Positions 15,458 to 24,818 of a DNA stretch of 64,000 nucleotides are shown here, one piece after another. The number at the start of each line of letters is the position of its first letter. The first letter of the stretch is position 1. Under the pieces are notes generated by a model. The model was not told the DNA's origin. It did not search any database and saw only the letters and a list, made by a program, of their open reading frames with translations. The position numbers were made by a program, and so were the translations under genes. Source of the stretch: DASUPK01 sp963782345 (GTDB lineage: Bacteria; Actinomycetota; Thermoleophilia; Solirubrobacterales; 70-9); assembly GCA_963782345.1 (NCBI GenBank), contig CAWAJF010000003.1, positions 124,001 through 188,000 on the forward strand, read 5' to 3'.

Positions 15458-17233
15458 ATGGCTGAAGAAGGCACGGCTGCACGCGCGTTGCGCCGCATGG
15501 CGGCGTCCGATCCGGAGCTCGCCGCGCGCCTCGTGTTGCATTCCATGCCCGCCGCGGCCGCGACCCTGCCGGCCGGCCTCAGCTATCGGCTGGAGCTGGA
15601 CGGGCTCGGCGCCTGGACCGTGAAGCCGGCCGGCGACCGGGCGGAGGTAACCGAGGTCCCCACGGGCGCGGACCTCAATGGCGAGGCCTTCGCGATCTCG
15701 ACCGACCCGGTGACGCTCGCGCACCTGGCCGCGGGCCGCAGCCCGATCGGCGCAATTGCGCGCCGCCGCCTCAAGCTCCGAGGCCGGCGCCGCAAGGCGC
15801 TCGCCCTTCGCAGGCTCTCAGCGGATGCCGGCCCCCGTGACCTGGCGCGCCTCGGCCTGCCCGTCGACCCCGACCTGGTCTTCCGCGCGCTCGAATACGC
15901 GATCGAGCCGGAGTGGACCCGGGGCCACGTGTTCTCGGTCGCCTACGAGCTCGTCGGCGAGGGCGGTGGCGCCTGGCGAGTGGAGGTCGACGACGGCAGC
16001 GTGCGCGTCCACCGGGGGACCGGCGAGAGCCCCGACGCCCTCGTCCGGATCCGATACTCGGACTGGCTGCGGCTGCTCTCTGGTGAGATCAGCCCGTCAG
16101 ACGCGATGAGGCTCGGGTTCACGGAGGTCGAGGGCCGCATCTTCCCCGTCACCCGGCTGGGCCGCTGGATCGATCGGGCCGAGGGCGTCGACGGCCCGGA
16201 GCTCGCCCGCGAGAAGCGCCAGCGGGTCCTGCAGGCGCAGAACGCCGGCAGCTGGGGAAGCAAGGTGAGCTCCAACGGCGCCTCCGCGGACGCAGGAGAC
16301 CCCGCCGAATCGCGCCGGCCGCGCGGCGGGCTGATGGACTACGAGCAGCTCTACGCGCTCTGGGAGCGGCAGAACTGGCGGGCCCACGAGCTCGACTTCT
16401 CGGTCGACCGCGATCACTGGCTGGTCAGCCCAGCGGAGTCCCAGCGGCACACCGCCTTCAGCATCGGCAGCTTCTATGTCGGCGAGGAGCGGGTCACCGC
16501 CGACCTGGCGCCGTTCCTGCTCGCCGCCCCGAGCGGCGAGATCGAGGCCTTCCTCGCCACGCAGCTGGTCGACGAGATGCGCCACGCGGTCTTCTTCGAC
16601 CGCTGGGCGAGCGAGGTGATGGGGCTCGAGTCCGGGAGCTTCCGGGCCCGGCTCCATGAGATCGAGGACCGGATGCTCGGCCCGTGGCACTTCCTCTTCG
16701 ACGATTCCCTGCGTGAGATCGCCGAGCGGATCAAGGCCGAGCCCGACGACCTCGAGCTCTTCGTCGAGGGGATCGTCACCTACCACATGGTCACGGAGGG
16801 CGTCCTGGCGATGCCCGGACAGCGGATCATGATCTCCTACACCGAAGAGCACGAGCTCTATCCCGGCTTCAACGAGGGATTCCGCCTCGTCGAGCAGGAC
16901 GAGCACCGCCACATCGCCTTCGGAGTTCGCTTCCTCAAGGACGTCTGCGACGAGCGACCCGAGATGAAGGGGGTCGTGCTGCGACGGCTCGAGGAGCTGC
17001 TGCCGAAGGCCGCCGAGGTCTTCTGCCCGCCCGAGGCCGACGACCCGTCCGACTTCTTCTCCTACGGGCATCATTCCTCGCAGATCTACGGCTTCGCCTA
17101 CCAGGCGCTGAAGCGCCGCATGGCGGCGATCGGGATCGAGATCCCGCCGCCCGAGGAGCTGATGCCCGGGCCGGTCGACTTCGGGGGCCTGGCAGAGCGG
17201 CGGGTTCTCGCTGAGCAAGCGGCGATCACTTAG
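15458..17233 (+). CDS. SCP2-SCP2-R2-like diiron fusion protein
   Basis: 591 residues. Residues 1-120 and about 130-240 resemble SCP2/sterol-carrier domains ('DLNGEAFAISTDPVTLAHLAAG', then 'DALVRIRYSDWLRLLSGEISPSDAM'). Residues 295-580 are a ferritin-like R2 domain with metal motifs: Glu in 'VGEERVTADL', E-x2-H in 'DEMRHAVFF', Glu in 'MVTEGVLAM' and E-x3-H in 'EQDEHRHIAF'. The R2 part looks closer to R2-like ligand-binding oxidases than to true ribonucleotide reductase. A lipid-carrier module joined to a diiron oxidase suggests oxidation of a bound hydrophobic substrate, which is inference. The end overlaps the next gene's likely start. Confidence 0.75.
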   Translation: MAEEGTAARALRRMAASDPELAARLVLHSMPAAAATLPAGLSYRLELDGLGAWTVKPAGDRAEVTEVPTGADLNGEAFAISTDPVTLAHLAAGRSPIGAIARRRLKLRGRRRKALALRRLSADAGPRDLARLGLPVDPDLVFRALEYAIEPEWTRGHVFSVAYELVGEGGGAWRVEVDDGSVRVHRGTGESPDALVRIRYSDWLRLLSGEISPSDAMRLGFTEVEGRIFPVTRLGRWIDRAEGVDGPELAREKRQRVLQAQNAGSWGSKVSSNGASADAGDPAESRRPRGGLMDYEQLYALWERQNWRAHELDFSVDRDHWLVSPAESQRHTAFSIGSFYVGEERVTADLAPFLLAAPSGEIEAFLATQLVDEMRHAVFFDRWASEVMGLESGSFRARLHEIEDRMLGPWHFLFDDSLREIAERIKAEPDDLELFVEGIVTYHMVTEGVLAMPGQRIMISYTEEHELYPGFNEGFRLVEQDEHRHIAFGVRFLKDVCDERPEMKGVVLRRLEELLPKAAEVFCPPEADDPSDFFSYGHHSSQIYGFAYQALKRRMAAIGIEIPPPEELMPGPVDFGGLAERRVLAEQAAIT

Positions 17234-18575
17234 CGCGGCACTCACGGTCGTCGCGGCGCTGCTGTGCGCCCCGGCCGCCCAGGCCCAGAGTCCCGGCGCG
17301 CCCGGGATCGGGGACCCCTACTTCCCGCTGATGGGCAACGGCGGCTACGAGGTCGATCACTACGACCTGGAGCTCGCTGTCCGGCCGAAGCCGGACAAGC
17401 TCAGGGCGGTCGCGACGATCAGGGCCACGGCGACTGAGGCGCTGAGCTCCTTCAACCTCGACTTCCGCGGGCTTCGGATCGGCTCCGTGACCGTCGACGG
17501 ATCGCCGGCGTCGGTCTCGCGCAGGGGCGGCGAGATGACCGTGACCCCGGTGTCATCGATCGCCTCGGGCGCCGGATTCGTCGCGGTCGTGGCCTACCGG
17601 GGGCGGCCACGGCCGATCGGCGGCGTCGGCTGGATCCGGACCCGCGACGGCACGACGGCGTTCAGCGAGCCGAACGGGTCGCCCGGCTGGTTCCCGTGCA
17701 ACGACCATCCCTCCGACAAGGCGAGTTATTCCTTCACGGTCACGACCCCACGCCGCTACCGCGCGATCGCCAACGGCCTGCTCGACTCGGTGGAGCGGCA
17801 CGGCGGCTCCACCACCTACGCCTGGCACGAGCGCCAGCCGATGGCCACCTACCTGGCGACGGTGACGGTGGGTCATTTCCACATCAAGTCGTCGGTCGTC
17901 GATGGGCTGCCGGCATGGACCGCGGTTGCGCCCGGTGCGGGACGAGCGGCACGGAGAAGCCTGCGCAAGCTGCCGCGAATCATCACTCTCTACAGCGATC
18001 GCTTCGGCCCCTATCCGTTCGCGAGCGCGGGGTCGACCGTCGTCCCGGGCAAGTCCGAGACCGCCCTCGAAGCGCAGACCCGTCCGGTCTATCTCGGCGC
18101 TCCCGTTCCGGTCGTCGTCGCACACGAGACCGCTCACCAGTGGTTCGGGGACGCCGTCTCGCTGTCGCAGTGGCAGGACATCTGGCTGAACGAGGGCTTC
18201 GCGACCTGGAGCGGGTGGATGTGGCAGGCCCGCGGACGCGATGCGCGGCTGCGACGGGACTTCAAGTTCTATCGGCGACCTCGCACAGCCTTCGGGGTTC
18301 GAGGCTTCTGGAAGCTCCCACCCGGCGCCCCGGGACCGAAGAAGCTCTTCTCGCTCGCCGTCTACTACCGCGGGGCGATGACCCTGGAGGCACTGCGCGA
18401 GAAGCTCGGCGACGCGACCTTCTACTCCGTCCTCCGCGACTGGGTCTCGCAGCATCAGTACGGCACCGGGACGACCCAGCAGTTCATCTCCCTGGCCGAA
18501 GCGGAGGCCGGGGTACCGCTTGAGCACTTCTTCGACGTCTGGCTCTTCCGTCCGCGCAAGCCGACCGGCTGGTAA
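17211..18575 (+). CDS. Secreted M1-family metallopeptidase
   Basis: About 454 residues. Zinc motif 'HETAHQWFGD' (HExxH) with the downstream Glu in 'WLNEGFATW' is diagnostic of M1 aminopeptidases. The N-terminal beta domain starts 'YEVDHYDLEL'. I place the start at CTG 17211: it gives a textbook signal peptide (SKRRS, then a hydrophobic core ending 'APAAQA'), and no ATG/GTG/TTG precedes it in frame. The first ATG (17331) would delete the signal. It overlaps the previous gene by 23 bases. Short for M1 enzymes (450 versus 850 aa), lacking the C-terminal helical domain, as in other bacterial small members. Confidence 0.82.
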   Translation: MSKRRSLSAALTVVAALLCAPAAQAQSPGAPGIGDPYFPLMGNGGYEVDHYDLELAVRPKPDKLRAVATIRATATEALSSFNLDFRGLRIGSVTVDGSPASVSRRGGEMTVTPVSSIASGAGFVAVVAYRGRPRPIGGVGWIRTRDGTTAFSEPNGSPGWFPCNDHPSDKASYSFTVTTPRRYRAIANGLLDSVERHGGSTTYAWHERQPMATYLATVTVGHFHIKSSVVDGLPAWTAVAPGAGRAARRSLRKLPRIITLYSDRFGPYPFASAGSTVVPGKSETALEAQTRPVYLGAPVPVVVAHETAHQWFGDAVSLSQWQDIWLNEGFATWSGWMWQARGRDARLRRDFKFYRRPRTAFGVRGFWKLPPGAPGPKKLFSLAVYYRGAMTLEALREKLGDATFYSVLRDWVSQHQYGTGTTQQFISLAEAEAGVPLEHFFDVWLFRPRKPTGW

Positions 18576-18589
18576 ATAGGCTGCCTCCC

Positions 18590-20185
18590 ATGGCGAGCGT
18601 CAGGGAGGTCACCTTCGAGCTCTTCCGGGAGCATCGGATGACGACGATCTTCGGGAACCCCGGCTCGACTGAGCTGCCGATGCTCGCCGAGTTCCCCGAC
18701 GACTTCCGCTACGTCCTCGGACTCCAGGAGGCCGTCGCGGTCGGGATGGCCGACGGATACGCGCAGGCCTCCGGCGGGCCCGCACACGTCAACCTGCATA
18801 CCGCGCCGGGCGTCGGCAATGGCATGGGCGCCATCTTCAATGCCCAGGCGAACCACTCGCCGCTGGTGGTGACGGCCGGCCAGCAGGTGAGGGCCCACAT
18901 CACGATGCAGGCGAACCTCACGAACCGTGATGCGACTCGGGTCGTGCATCCCTTCGTCAAGTGGAGCTTCGAGCCGCCGCGAGCCCAGGACGTCCCGCAC
19001 GCCCTGGCGCGGGCGATCCACATGGCGTCGCTGGCTCCGCGAGGCCCCGCCTTCGTCTCCCTGCCGATGGACGACTGGAACGCGGAGGCCGAGGAGTCCT
19101 CCGGCGCCGTCGTGGAGCGGACATCAGAGCCGCGGTCGGGTCCCGACCCCGACGCCATCCAGGTGCTCGCCAAACGGCTCGAGGAGGCGAGCAACCCGGT
19201 GCTGGTGGCGGGCCCCGACATCGACGCCTGCGGCGGCTGGGACGACGCCGTCGCCCTGGCCGAGCGCCAGAAGCTGCCGGTGTTCGCCTCGCCCGCGCCC
19301 GGCGGCGGCCGTCTCGGATTCCCCGAGGGCCATCCGCTCTTCCAGGGAGTGCTCCCGCCGGCGATCGGTCCGGTGGCCGAGACGCTCAAGGGCCGCGACC
19401 TGATCCTCGTGGTCGGCTCCTCCGTCTTTCCCTACTACCCGTACATCCCGGGGCCCCTGCTCCCCGAGGGCGCCTCGCTGGTCGCGATCACCAGCGACCC
19501 CGACGAGGCCGCCCGCGCCCCGATGGGCGACGTGATCCTGGCCGACCCGGCCCTGGCCCTTCGCGCGCTGCTGGCGGAGGTGGGCGAGGCGAATCGCGCC
19601 GAGCCGACTCCGCTGCCCGAGCCGAGCGCCGGCGACGAGTCGGATCCGCTGACGCCGACCATGGTCCACAACACGCTCGCCCATGTCTTCCCCGACGACG
19701 GGATCGTGGTGCTCGAGTCACCGTCCAGCACCCTCGCGCTCCGCAACCAGCTCCGCCTGTCCGTCCCCGGCAGCTACTACTTCGGGGCCGGCGGCGGCCT
19801 CGGGTTCGGTCTGGCGGGCGCGATCGGGGTCCAGCTCGCCCAGCCCGATCGGCCCGTGGTCTGCGTGCTCGGCGAGGGCTCCGCGCAGTACGCGATCACC
19901 GGCTTCTGGACGGCGGCCGCCTACGACGTCCCGGTCACGTTCCTCGTCCTCCGCAACGACGAGTACTCGATCCTCAAGTGGTTCGCGGACGTCGAGGAGG
20001 TGAAGGGAGCGCCCGGGCTCGACCTGCCGGCGCTGGAGGTCGCCAAGGTGGCCGCGGCGTATGGCGTGGATGCCCAGGGCGTCTCGGGCCGCGACGAGCT
20101 GCACGCCGCGCTCGAGGCTGCAATCGGCTCGGGCAAGCCGCAGCTCGTCGAGGTCCCGGTCACCCCGGGCATGGCACTCTTCTAG
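18590..20185 (+). CDS. mdlC: Benzoylformate decarboxylase-like ThDP enzyme
   Basis: 531 residues, very similar along its length to Pseudomonas benzoylformate decarboxylase, including 'MASVREVTFELFREH', 'IFGNPGSTELP' (S26), 'LQEAVAVGMADGYAQAS' (E47) and 'NLHTAPG' (H70), at the same numbering. The ThDP-binding GDG-type segment is 'LGEGSAQYAITGFWTAA'. It would decarboxylate phenylglyoxylate to benzaldehyde. One key position differs: the second active-site His (281 in the Pseudomonas enzyme, 'FRYHQY') is Tyr here ('FPYYPY', around 280-285), so substrate or reaction may differ. It lies three bases before a 2-hydroxyacid dehydrogenase gene, which would fit mandelate-type catabolism. Confidence 0.82.
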   Translation: MASVREVTFELFREHRMTTIFGNPGSTELPMLAEFPDDFRYVLGLQEAVAVGMADGYAQASGGPAHVNLHTAPGVGNGMGAIFNAQANHSPLVVTAGQQVRAHITMQANLTNRDATRVVHPFVKWSFEPPRAQDVPHALARAIHMASLAPRGPAFVSLPMDDWNAEAEESSGAVVERTSEPRSGPDPDAIQVLAKRLEEASNPVLVAGPDIDACGGWDDAVALAERQKLPVFASPAPGGGRLGFPEGHPLFQGVLPPAIGPVAETLKGRDLILVVGSSVFPYYPYIPGPLLPEGASLVAITSDPDEAARAPMGDVILADPALALRALLAEVGEANRAEPTPLPEPSAGDESDPLTPTMVHNTLAHVFPDDGIVVLESPSSTLALRNQLRLSVPGSYYFGAGGGLGFGLAGAIGVQLAQPDRPVVCVLGEGSAQYAITGFWTAAAYDVPVTFLVLRNDEYSILKWFADVEEVKGAPGLDLPALEVAKVAAAYGVDAQGVSGRDELHAALEAAIGSGKPQLVEVPVTPGMALF

Positions 20186-20188
20186 GCG

Positions 20189-23095
20189 ATGGAGCTGCTG
20201 GCGCCGGACGTGACCCGGATCGCGCCGGAGGGGAGCGAGGCGTCCGAGGACCGGGCGCCCGACGAGCTCGCCTCGGGCACGCCGGAACCCCTGCGCGGTG
20301 AGCTGATCGCTCTGCTCGGCGCCGATCGCGTGCTTACCCGGGTGATCGACCTGATTCGCTACGCCTCGGACGCGAGCCCGTACCGGCTGCTGCCGAAGGC
20401 GGTCGTGATGGCTCGCGACGCGAACGACGTCGGCAAGGTGCTCGCCTACGGGCGGAGCAAGGGAGTGCCCGTCACCTTCCGGGCGGGAGGGACGAGCCTG
20501 AACGGCCAGTCCCAGAGCGACGGGATCCTCGTGGACGTGCGGCGGCACTGGAGCGGGGTGGAGGTCCTCGACGACGGCGCCCGTGTGCGGCTTCGGCCCG
20601 GCACGGTCCTCGGGCACGCGAACGGCGTCCTCGCCCCGCACGGCCGCAAGCTGGGCCCGGATCCCGCCAGCACGGATATCGCTTGCGTGGGCGGCGTGCT
20701 CGCCAACAACTCCGGAGGCATGCGCTGCGGGACCGTCGCGGACTCCTACCGCACCGTCCGTTCGCTCACCTTCGTCCTGCCCTCCGGGACGGTCATCGAT
20801 ACGGCCGCTCCGGACGCCGCCGAGCGCTTCGCCCGGGCCGAGCCGGCGCTCGCCAAGGGCCTGGCCGAGATCCGCGACGAGATCCGCGCCGATTCCGAGC
20901 TGGCGGAGCGGCTCCGCAGGAAGTTCCGGATCAAGAACACCACGGGCTACCGGCTCTGCGCCTTCCTCGACGAGGACGAACCGGTCCAGATCTTCCGGCG
21001 CCTGCTGATCGGCTCGGAGGGGACACTGGGCTTCATCGCGGAGGTGATGATGGAGACGGTGCCGCTGCCCTCGAAGACGACGGTCTCGTGGCTGCACTTC
21101 GACGGCATCGAGTCCGCGACCGATCCGGTCACGGCGCTGGTCGAGTCCGGCGCCACCGCGGTTGAGCTGATGGTGGCGCCGGCGCTCATGGTTGCCGCCC
21201 AGAACATCGCCGGCGCCCCGCAGGACTGGATGGAGCTGCCGCCCACCTCGGCGGCGCTGCTGGTGGAGTTCGGAGCGGAGTCGGACGGCGAGCTGGACAA
21301 GCTCGTCGCGGGGGCGGAGGAGATCCTGCGGGAGCACGAGATGATCCGGGCGCCGGACTTCACCCGGGACCCGGAACGGATCGAGGTCGCCTGGACGGTG
21401 CGCGAGGGCCTGCACGGGCTGATCGGGCGCTTCCGCCCACCCGGCACCTCGCTGATCATCGAGGACATCTGCGTGCCGCCCGAGCGGATCGCGGAGGCCG
21501 CCCGCGACATCCAGGCGCTGCTCGGCGAGCACGGCTTCCTGCCCGGGGTGGCGGGGCACACCTCCGCCGGCAACCTCCACTTCATGCTCACCCCCGATTT
21601 CGCCAAGCAGGAGGACCTCGAGCGCTACGAGGCCTTCATGGAGAAGCTCGTCGTGCTGATCCTCGACGAGTACGACGGCTCGCTCAAGGCCGAGCACGGC
21701 ACCGGGCTGAACATGGCCCCGTACGTGGAGCGCGAGTGGGGTCCGAAGGCCACCGAGCTGATGTGGCGCATCAAGGGGCTCGCCGATCCGCAGGGCGTGC
21801 TCGCCCCGAAGGTGCTGCTCAACCGCGATCCCAAGGCACACCTCCAGGACCTGAAGACCACTCCCGCGATCGAGGAGGTGGCGACCAGCTGCGTGGAGTG
21901 CGGCTTCTGCGAGCCGGTCTGCCCGAGCCGCCACCTGACCACCACCCCCAGGCAGCGGATCGTCGTCCGGCGCGAGATGGCCCGCCAGCCGGAAGGCTCG
22001 CCCGTGCAGGCCGCCCTGCTCGAGCAGTACGAGTACGACGGCATCCAGACCTGCGCCGCCGACGGGGCCTGCCAGATCGCCTGCCCACTCGGGATCGACA
22101 CGGGGAAGCTGATCAAGGGCTTCCGGACCGAAGAGCACGCCGACAGGGCGCAGCGGCGCGCCGCCCGGGTCGCGGAGCGCTGGTCCTCGGTGGAGCGCAC
22201 GGCGCGCGCCGGCCTTCGGGCCGGCACGGTCGCGGGCCCGTTGATGCGCGGCGCGGCAGCCGCCGCGCGGTCCCTGTTCAGCGACGAGCTGGTCCCGTCA
22301 TGGCCCCGCAACATGCCGGCGCCGGCGCCGGCGAAGCTGCCACGGACTTCCCGTGACGGAGCCGCCGCCGTCTACATGCCGGCCTGCGTCAACCGGATCT
22401 TCGGGCCGCCAACGTCAAACGGGTCCGGCCTGCCTCTCCTGGAGGCGATGGTGGCCGTGTCCGCGCGGGCCGGGTTGCCCGTCTGGATCCCCGACGACGT
22501 CGGCGGCCATTGCTGCTCGGTCCCGTGGACCTCGAAGGGCTACACGGAGGGTGCGGCGGTGATGGCGAACCGCACCGTCGAGTCGCTCTGGCGCTGGAGC
22601 GAGCAGGGTGAGCTGCCCATCGTGATCGACGCCAGCTCCTGCGCGCTGGGCCTCTCCGGCGAAGCGTCGGCCGCCCTCGGCGACCAGAACGCCGAGCGAC
22701 ACGGCGAGCTCGAGATCCTCGACTCGATCGCCTGGGCGAGGCGCCTGCTTCCGAAGCTCGACGTCCGCGAGAAGCTCGGCTCAGTGGCCGTCCACCCGAC
22801 CTGCTCCACCCGGCATCTGGGCCTCGAGCGCCAGCTGCGCGAGATCGCGGCAGCACTGGCCGACGAGGTCCTCCAGCCGGTCCGCGCCACCTGCTGCGGG
22901 ATGGCCGGCGATCGCGGGATGCTCCATCCCGAGCTGACCGCTTCCGCGACCTCCGAGGAGGCGGCCGAGCTGGCTGACTCAGATCACGACGCGTACCTGT
23001 GCAGCAACCGGACCTGTGAGATCGGCCTGCAGGAGGGGACGGGCGCGGCCTACGAGTCGTTTCTGATCCCGCTCGAGCTCCTCACGCGTCCCTGA
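20189..23095 (+). CDS. FAD/Fe-S D-2-hydroxyacid dehydrogenase (GlcD-GlcF-type fusion)
   Basis: 968 residues. Residues 60-290 are a PCMH-type FAD domain ('VTFRAGGTSLNGQSQSDGIL', 'GVLANNSGGMRCG'), about 300-540 the FAD-oxidase C-terminal domain with 'VAGHTSAGNLHF' and 'EHGTGLNMAPYVE'. About 560-650 hold two 4Fe-4S motifs ('CVECGFCEPVCP', 'CAADGACQIACP'). The rest carries CCG-type cysteines ('GHCCSVP', 'TCCGMAGD'). This architecture is that of D-lactate/D-2-hydroxyacid dehydrogenases that feed the quinone pool at the membrane. Coupled to mdlC (3 bp), a D-mandelate or related substrate is suggested but unproven. It overlaps the convergent GGDEF-EAL gene by 14 bp. Confidence 0.85.
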   Translation: MELLAPDVTRIAPEGSEASEDRAPDELASGTPEPLRGELIALLGADRVLTRVIDLIRYASDASPYRLLPKAVVMARDANDVGKVLAYGRSKGVPVTFRAGGTSLNGQSQSDGILVDVRRHWSGVEVLDDGARVRLRPGTVLGHANGVLAPHGRKLGPDPASTDIACVGGVLANNSGGMRCGTVADSYRTVRSLTFVLPSGTVIDTAAPDAAERFARAEPALAKGLAEIRDEIRADSELAERLRRKFRIKNTTGYRLCAFLDEDEPVQIFRRLLIGSEGTLGFIAEVMMETVPLPSKTTVSWLHFDGIESATDPVTALVESGATAVELMVAPALMVAAQNIAGAPQDWMELPPTSAALLVEFGAESDGELDKLVAGAEEILREHEMIRAPDFTRDPERIEVAWTVREGLHGLIGRFRPPGTSLIIEDICVPPERIAEAARDIQALLGEHGFLPGVAGHTSAGNLHFMLTPDFAKQEDLERYEAFMEKLVVLILDEYDGSLKAEHGTGLNMAPYVEREWGPKATELMWRIKGLADPQGVLAPKVLLNRDPKAHLQDLKTTPAIEEVATSCVECGFCEPVCPSRHLTTTPRQRIVVRREMARQPEGSPVQAALLEQYEYDGIQTCAADGACQIACPLGIDTGKLIKGFRTEEHADRAQRRAARVAERWSSVERTARAGLRAGTVAGPLMRGAAAAARSLFSDELVPSWPRNMPAPAPAKLPRTSRDGAAAVYMPACVNRIFGPPTSNGSGLPLLEAMVAVSARAGLPVWIPDDVGGHCCSVPWTSKGYTEGAAVMANRTVESLWRWSEQGELPIVIDASSCALGLSGEASAALGDQNAERHGELEILDSIAWARRLLPKLDVREKLGSVAVHPTCSTRHLGLERQLREIAAALADEVLQPVRATCCGMAGDRGMLHPELTASATSEEAAELADSDHDAYLCSNRTCEIGLQEGTGAAYESFLIPLELLTRP

Positions 23096-24770
23096 GCGCC
23101 GAGACGGGCTCGGGCTTGCCCAGGTGATAGCCCTGGGCGAAGTCGACGCCCAGGTCGCGGGCCATGTCCATGGTCTGCTGGTCGGTGACGAACTCGGCGA
23201 TCGTCTTGATCCCGAGCCCTTCGCAGACCTCGACCAGCGCCTTGACGATGAGCTGATCGGTGCGGCTGTCGGGCAGCTCCTTGATGAACTCGCCGTCGAT
23301 CTTCAGGTAGCTGATCGGCAGGTGCTTGACGTAGTAGAAGGAGGCGTAGCCGGCGCCGAAGTCGTCGAGGGCGAAGCGGCAACCGACCCTGGCAAGGCTC
23401 TGGGCAAAGAGGCGGGCGTGCTCCATGTCGGCCACCGCGGCTGTCTCGGTCACCTCGAAGATCAGGCTGGCCGGATCGATTCCGCTGGAGGTCAGCTCCC
23501 GCCTCACCTCGTCCGGGAACTTCGCGTCGCCCATCGTCTTGCCGGAGAGATTGACCTCCAGGGTCAGGTCGCGCCCCTCCTTGTTGTGGGCGGCGATCAG
23601 CCGGACGGCCTGCTGGGTGACCCAGCGGTCGATCCCGCCGATCAGCCCGAAGCGCTCGGCGGTGGCGAGAAAGGCGCCGGGCTCGACCAGGCCGCCGCCG
23701 TCGTCTCGCATGCGCAGCAGGATCTCGTGCTGTGTCGCCTCGCCCCCCGCCAGGTCCACGATCGGCTGGCTGGTGAGGATGAAGAGCCCGCGCTCGGTCG
23801 CCTGGCGGACCCGCTCCGTCCAGGCGCGGCGGTCGTCCATCTCGCTGCGCCCCGTCGAGTCGTAGCTGAGCATCCGGTCCCGGCCCCCGTCCTTGGCCGT
23901 GGACATCGCCGTCTCCGCCTCGGCCAGCAGCTCGGCGCCGACCATCGAGCGCTCGTCGAGGGAGGTGACACCGGCGCTCATCGTGATCCTGATCCCCTCC
24001 CCGTTGATGACGAAGGGGTGGCGACGGACGATGCTGAGCAGCTCCTCCGCGACGCTGAGAGCCTTCGCGCGGTCGGCGCCGTGCACGAGGATGCCGAAGA
24101 CGTCCCCGCCGACTCGCGCGCAGACGTCCGTCTTGCGCAGGCGCATGCGAATCAGCTCGGCGAGGGCGACGAGCATCTCGTCGCCGGCCGTCACGCCGAG
24201 AGATTCGTTGACGTACTTGAAGCTGTCGATTCCAAGCGCGATCACGGAGCCGCCGCTGCCATAGCGCGCGGCGTACTCGATGTGTCGCGTCAGGGCATGC
24301 TCGAAGCTCACCCGGTTGGCGAGCCCGGTGAGCGAGTCCTGCTCCGCCATCTGGCGAAGCCGCGCTTCCTCGCGCTTGCGCTCGCGGATGTCGTGTGCGA
24401 CCGCCGCCAGCGATCGGACATGGCCGACCTGGACCTCGGTCAGCGTCATCTCAATCGCCACGCCTGAGCCGTCGGGCTGGCGGGCGACGACCTCGCGCCG
24501 AGAGTCGGCCACCGGCAGCCGCCCTTCCGCGCCGAACTGGCGCAGGAGGCTCGCGTACTCCTCGCCGAACGGCTCCGCGAGGAGGGTCGGCAGCGATGCG
24601 CCAGCGAGGTCGGAGATGGAGCGCCCGAAGAGGCGCTCCGCGGCGGCGTTCGCGTAGGCGATGGACCCCTGGCCGTCGAGCAGCATGATCGCGTCCGGGA
24701 GGTTCTCAAGCAGGGCGATCGTCGGCGTACTGGCGCCGGTTGAAGCGGCGGCGATGCCGGTCGTGCTCAC
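23082..24770 (-). CDS. PAS-GGDEF-EAL cyclic-di-GMP signalling protein
   Basis: 562 residues: PAS (about 18-130, 'LLENLPDAIMLLDGQGSIAYAN'), GGDEF (about 140-300) and EAL (about 315-555). The cyclase signature is degenerate, GGDVF instead of GGDEF, so synthesis is probably lost. The phosphodiesterase half keeps a metal-binding Glu in 'EILLR' (EAL variant), 'DDFGAGYASF', 'KIDGEF', 'AEFV' and 'QGYHLGKP', so it probably degrades c-di-GMP. No transmembrane helix, so a cytoplasmic sensor with an unknown PAS ligand. Single gene, convergent with the 2-hydroxyacid dehydrogenase. Confidence 0.88.
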   Translation of the reverse strand: MSTTGIAAASTGASTPTIALLENLPDAIMLLDGQGSIAYANAAAERLFGRSISDLAGASLPTLLAEPFGEEYASLLRQFGAEGRLPVADSRREVVARQPDGSGVAIEMTLTEVQVGHVRSLAAVAHDIRERKREEARLRQMAEQDSLTGLANRVSFEHALTRHIEYAARYGSGGSVIALGIDSFKYVNESLGVTAGDEMLVALAELIRMRLRKTDVCARVGGDVFGILVHGADRAKALSVAEELLSIVRRHPFVINGEGIRITMSAGVTSLDERSMVGAELLAEAETAMSTAKDGGRDRMLSYDSTGRSEMDDRRAWTERVRQATERGLFILTSQPIVDLAGGEATQHEILLRMRDDGGGLVEPGAFLATAERFGLIGGIDRWVTQQAVRLIAAHNKEGRDLTLEVNLSGKTMGDAKFPDEVRRELTSSGIDPASLIFEVTETAAVADMEHARLFAQSLARVGCRFALDDFGAGYASFYYVKHLPISYLKIDGEFIKELPDSRTDQLIVKALVEVCEGLGIKTIAEFVTDQQTMDMARDLGVDFAQGYHLGKPEPVSALRDA

Positions 24771-24818
24771 ACAGAACCATCGGCACCGCGTATTGCCGCC
24801 CTTTAGACTCGCGTCCCC

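Noticed and set aside
19718..22138. 806-residue minus-strand open frame
   Set aside because: It lies antisense to the mdlC-like and dehydrogenase genes, is low-complexity and has no domain, while the sense genes have clear motifs.
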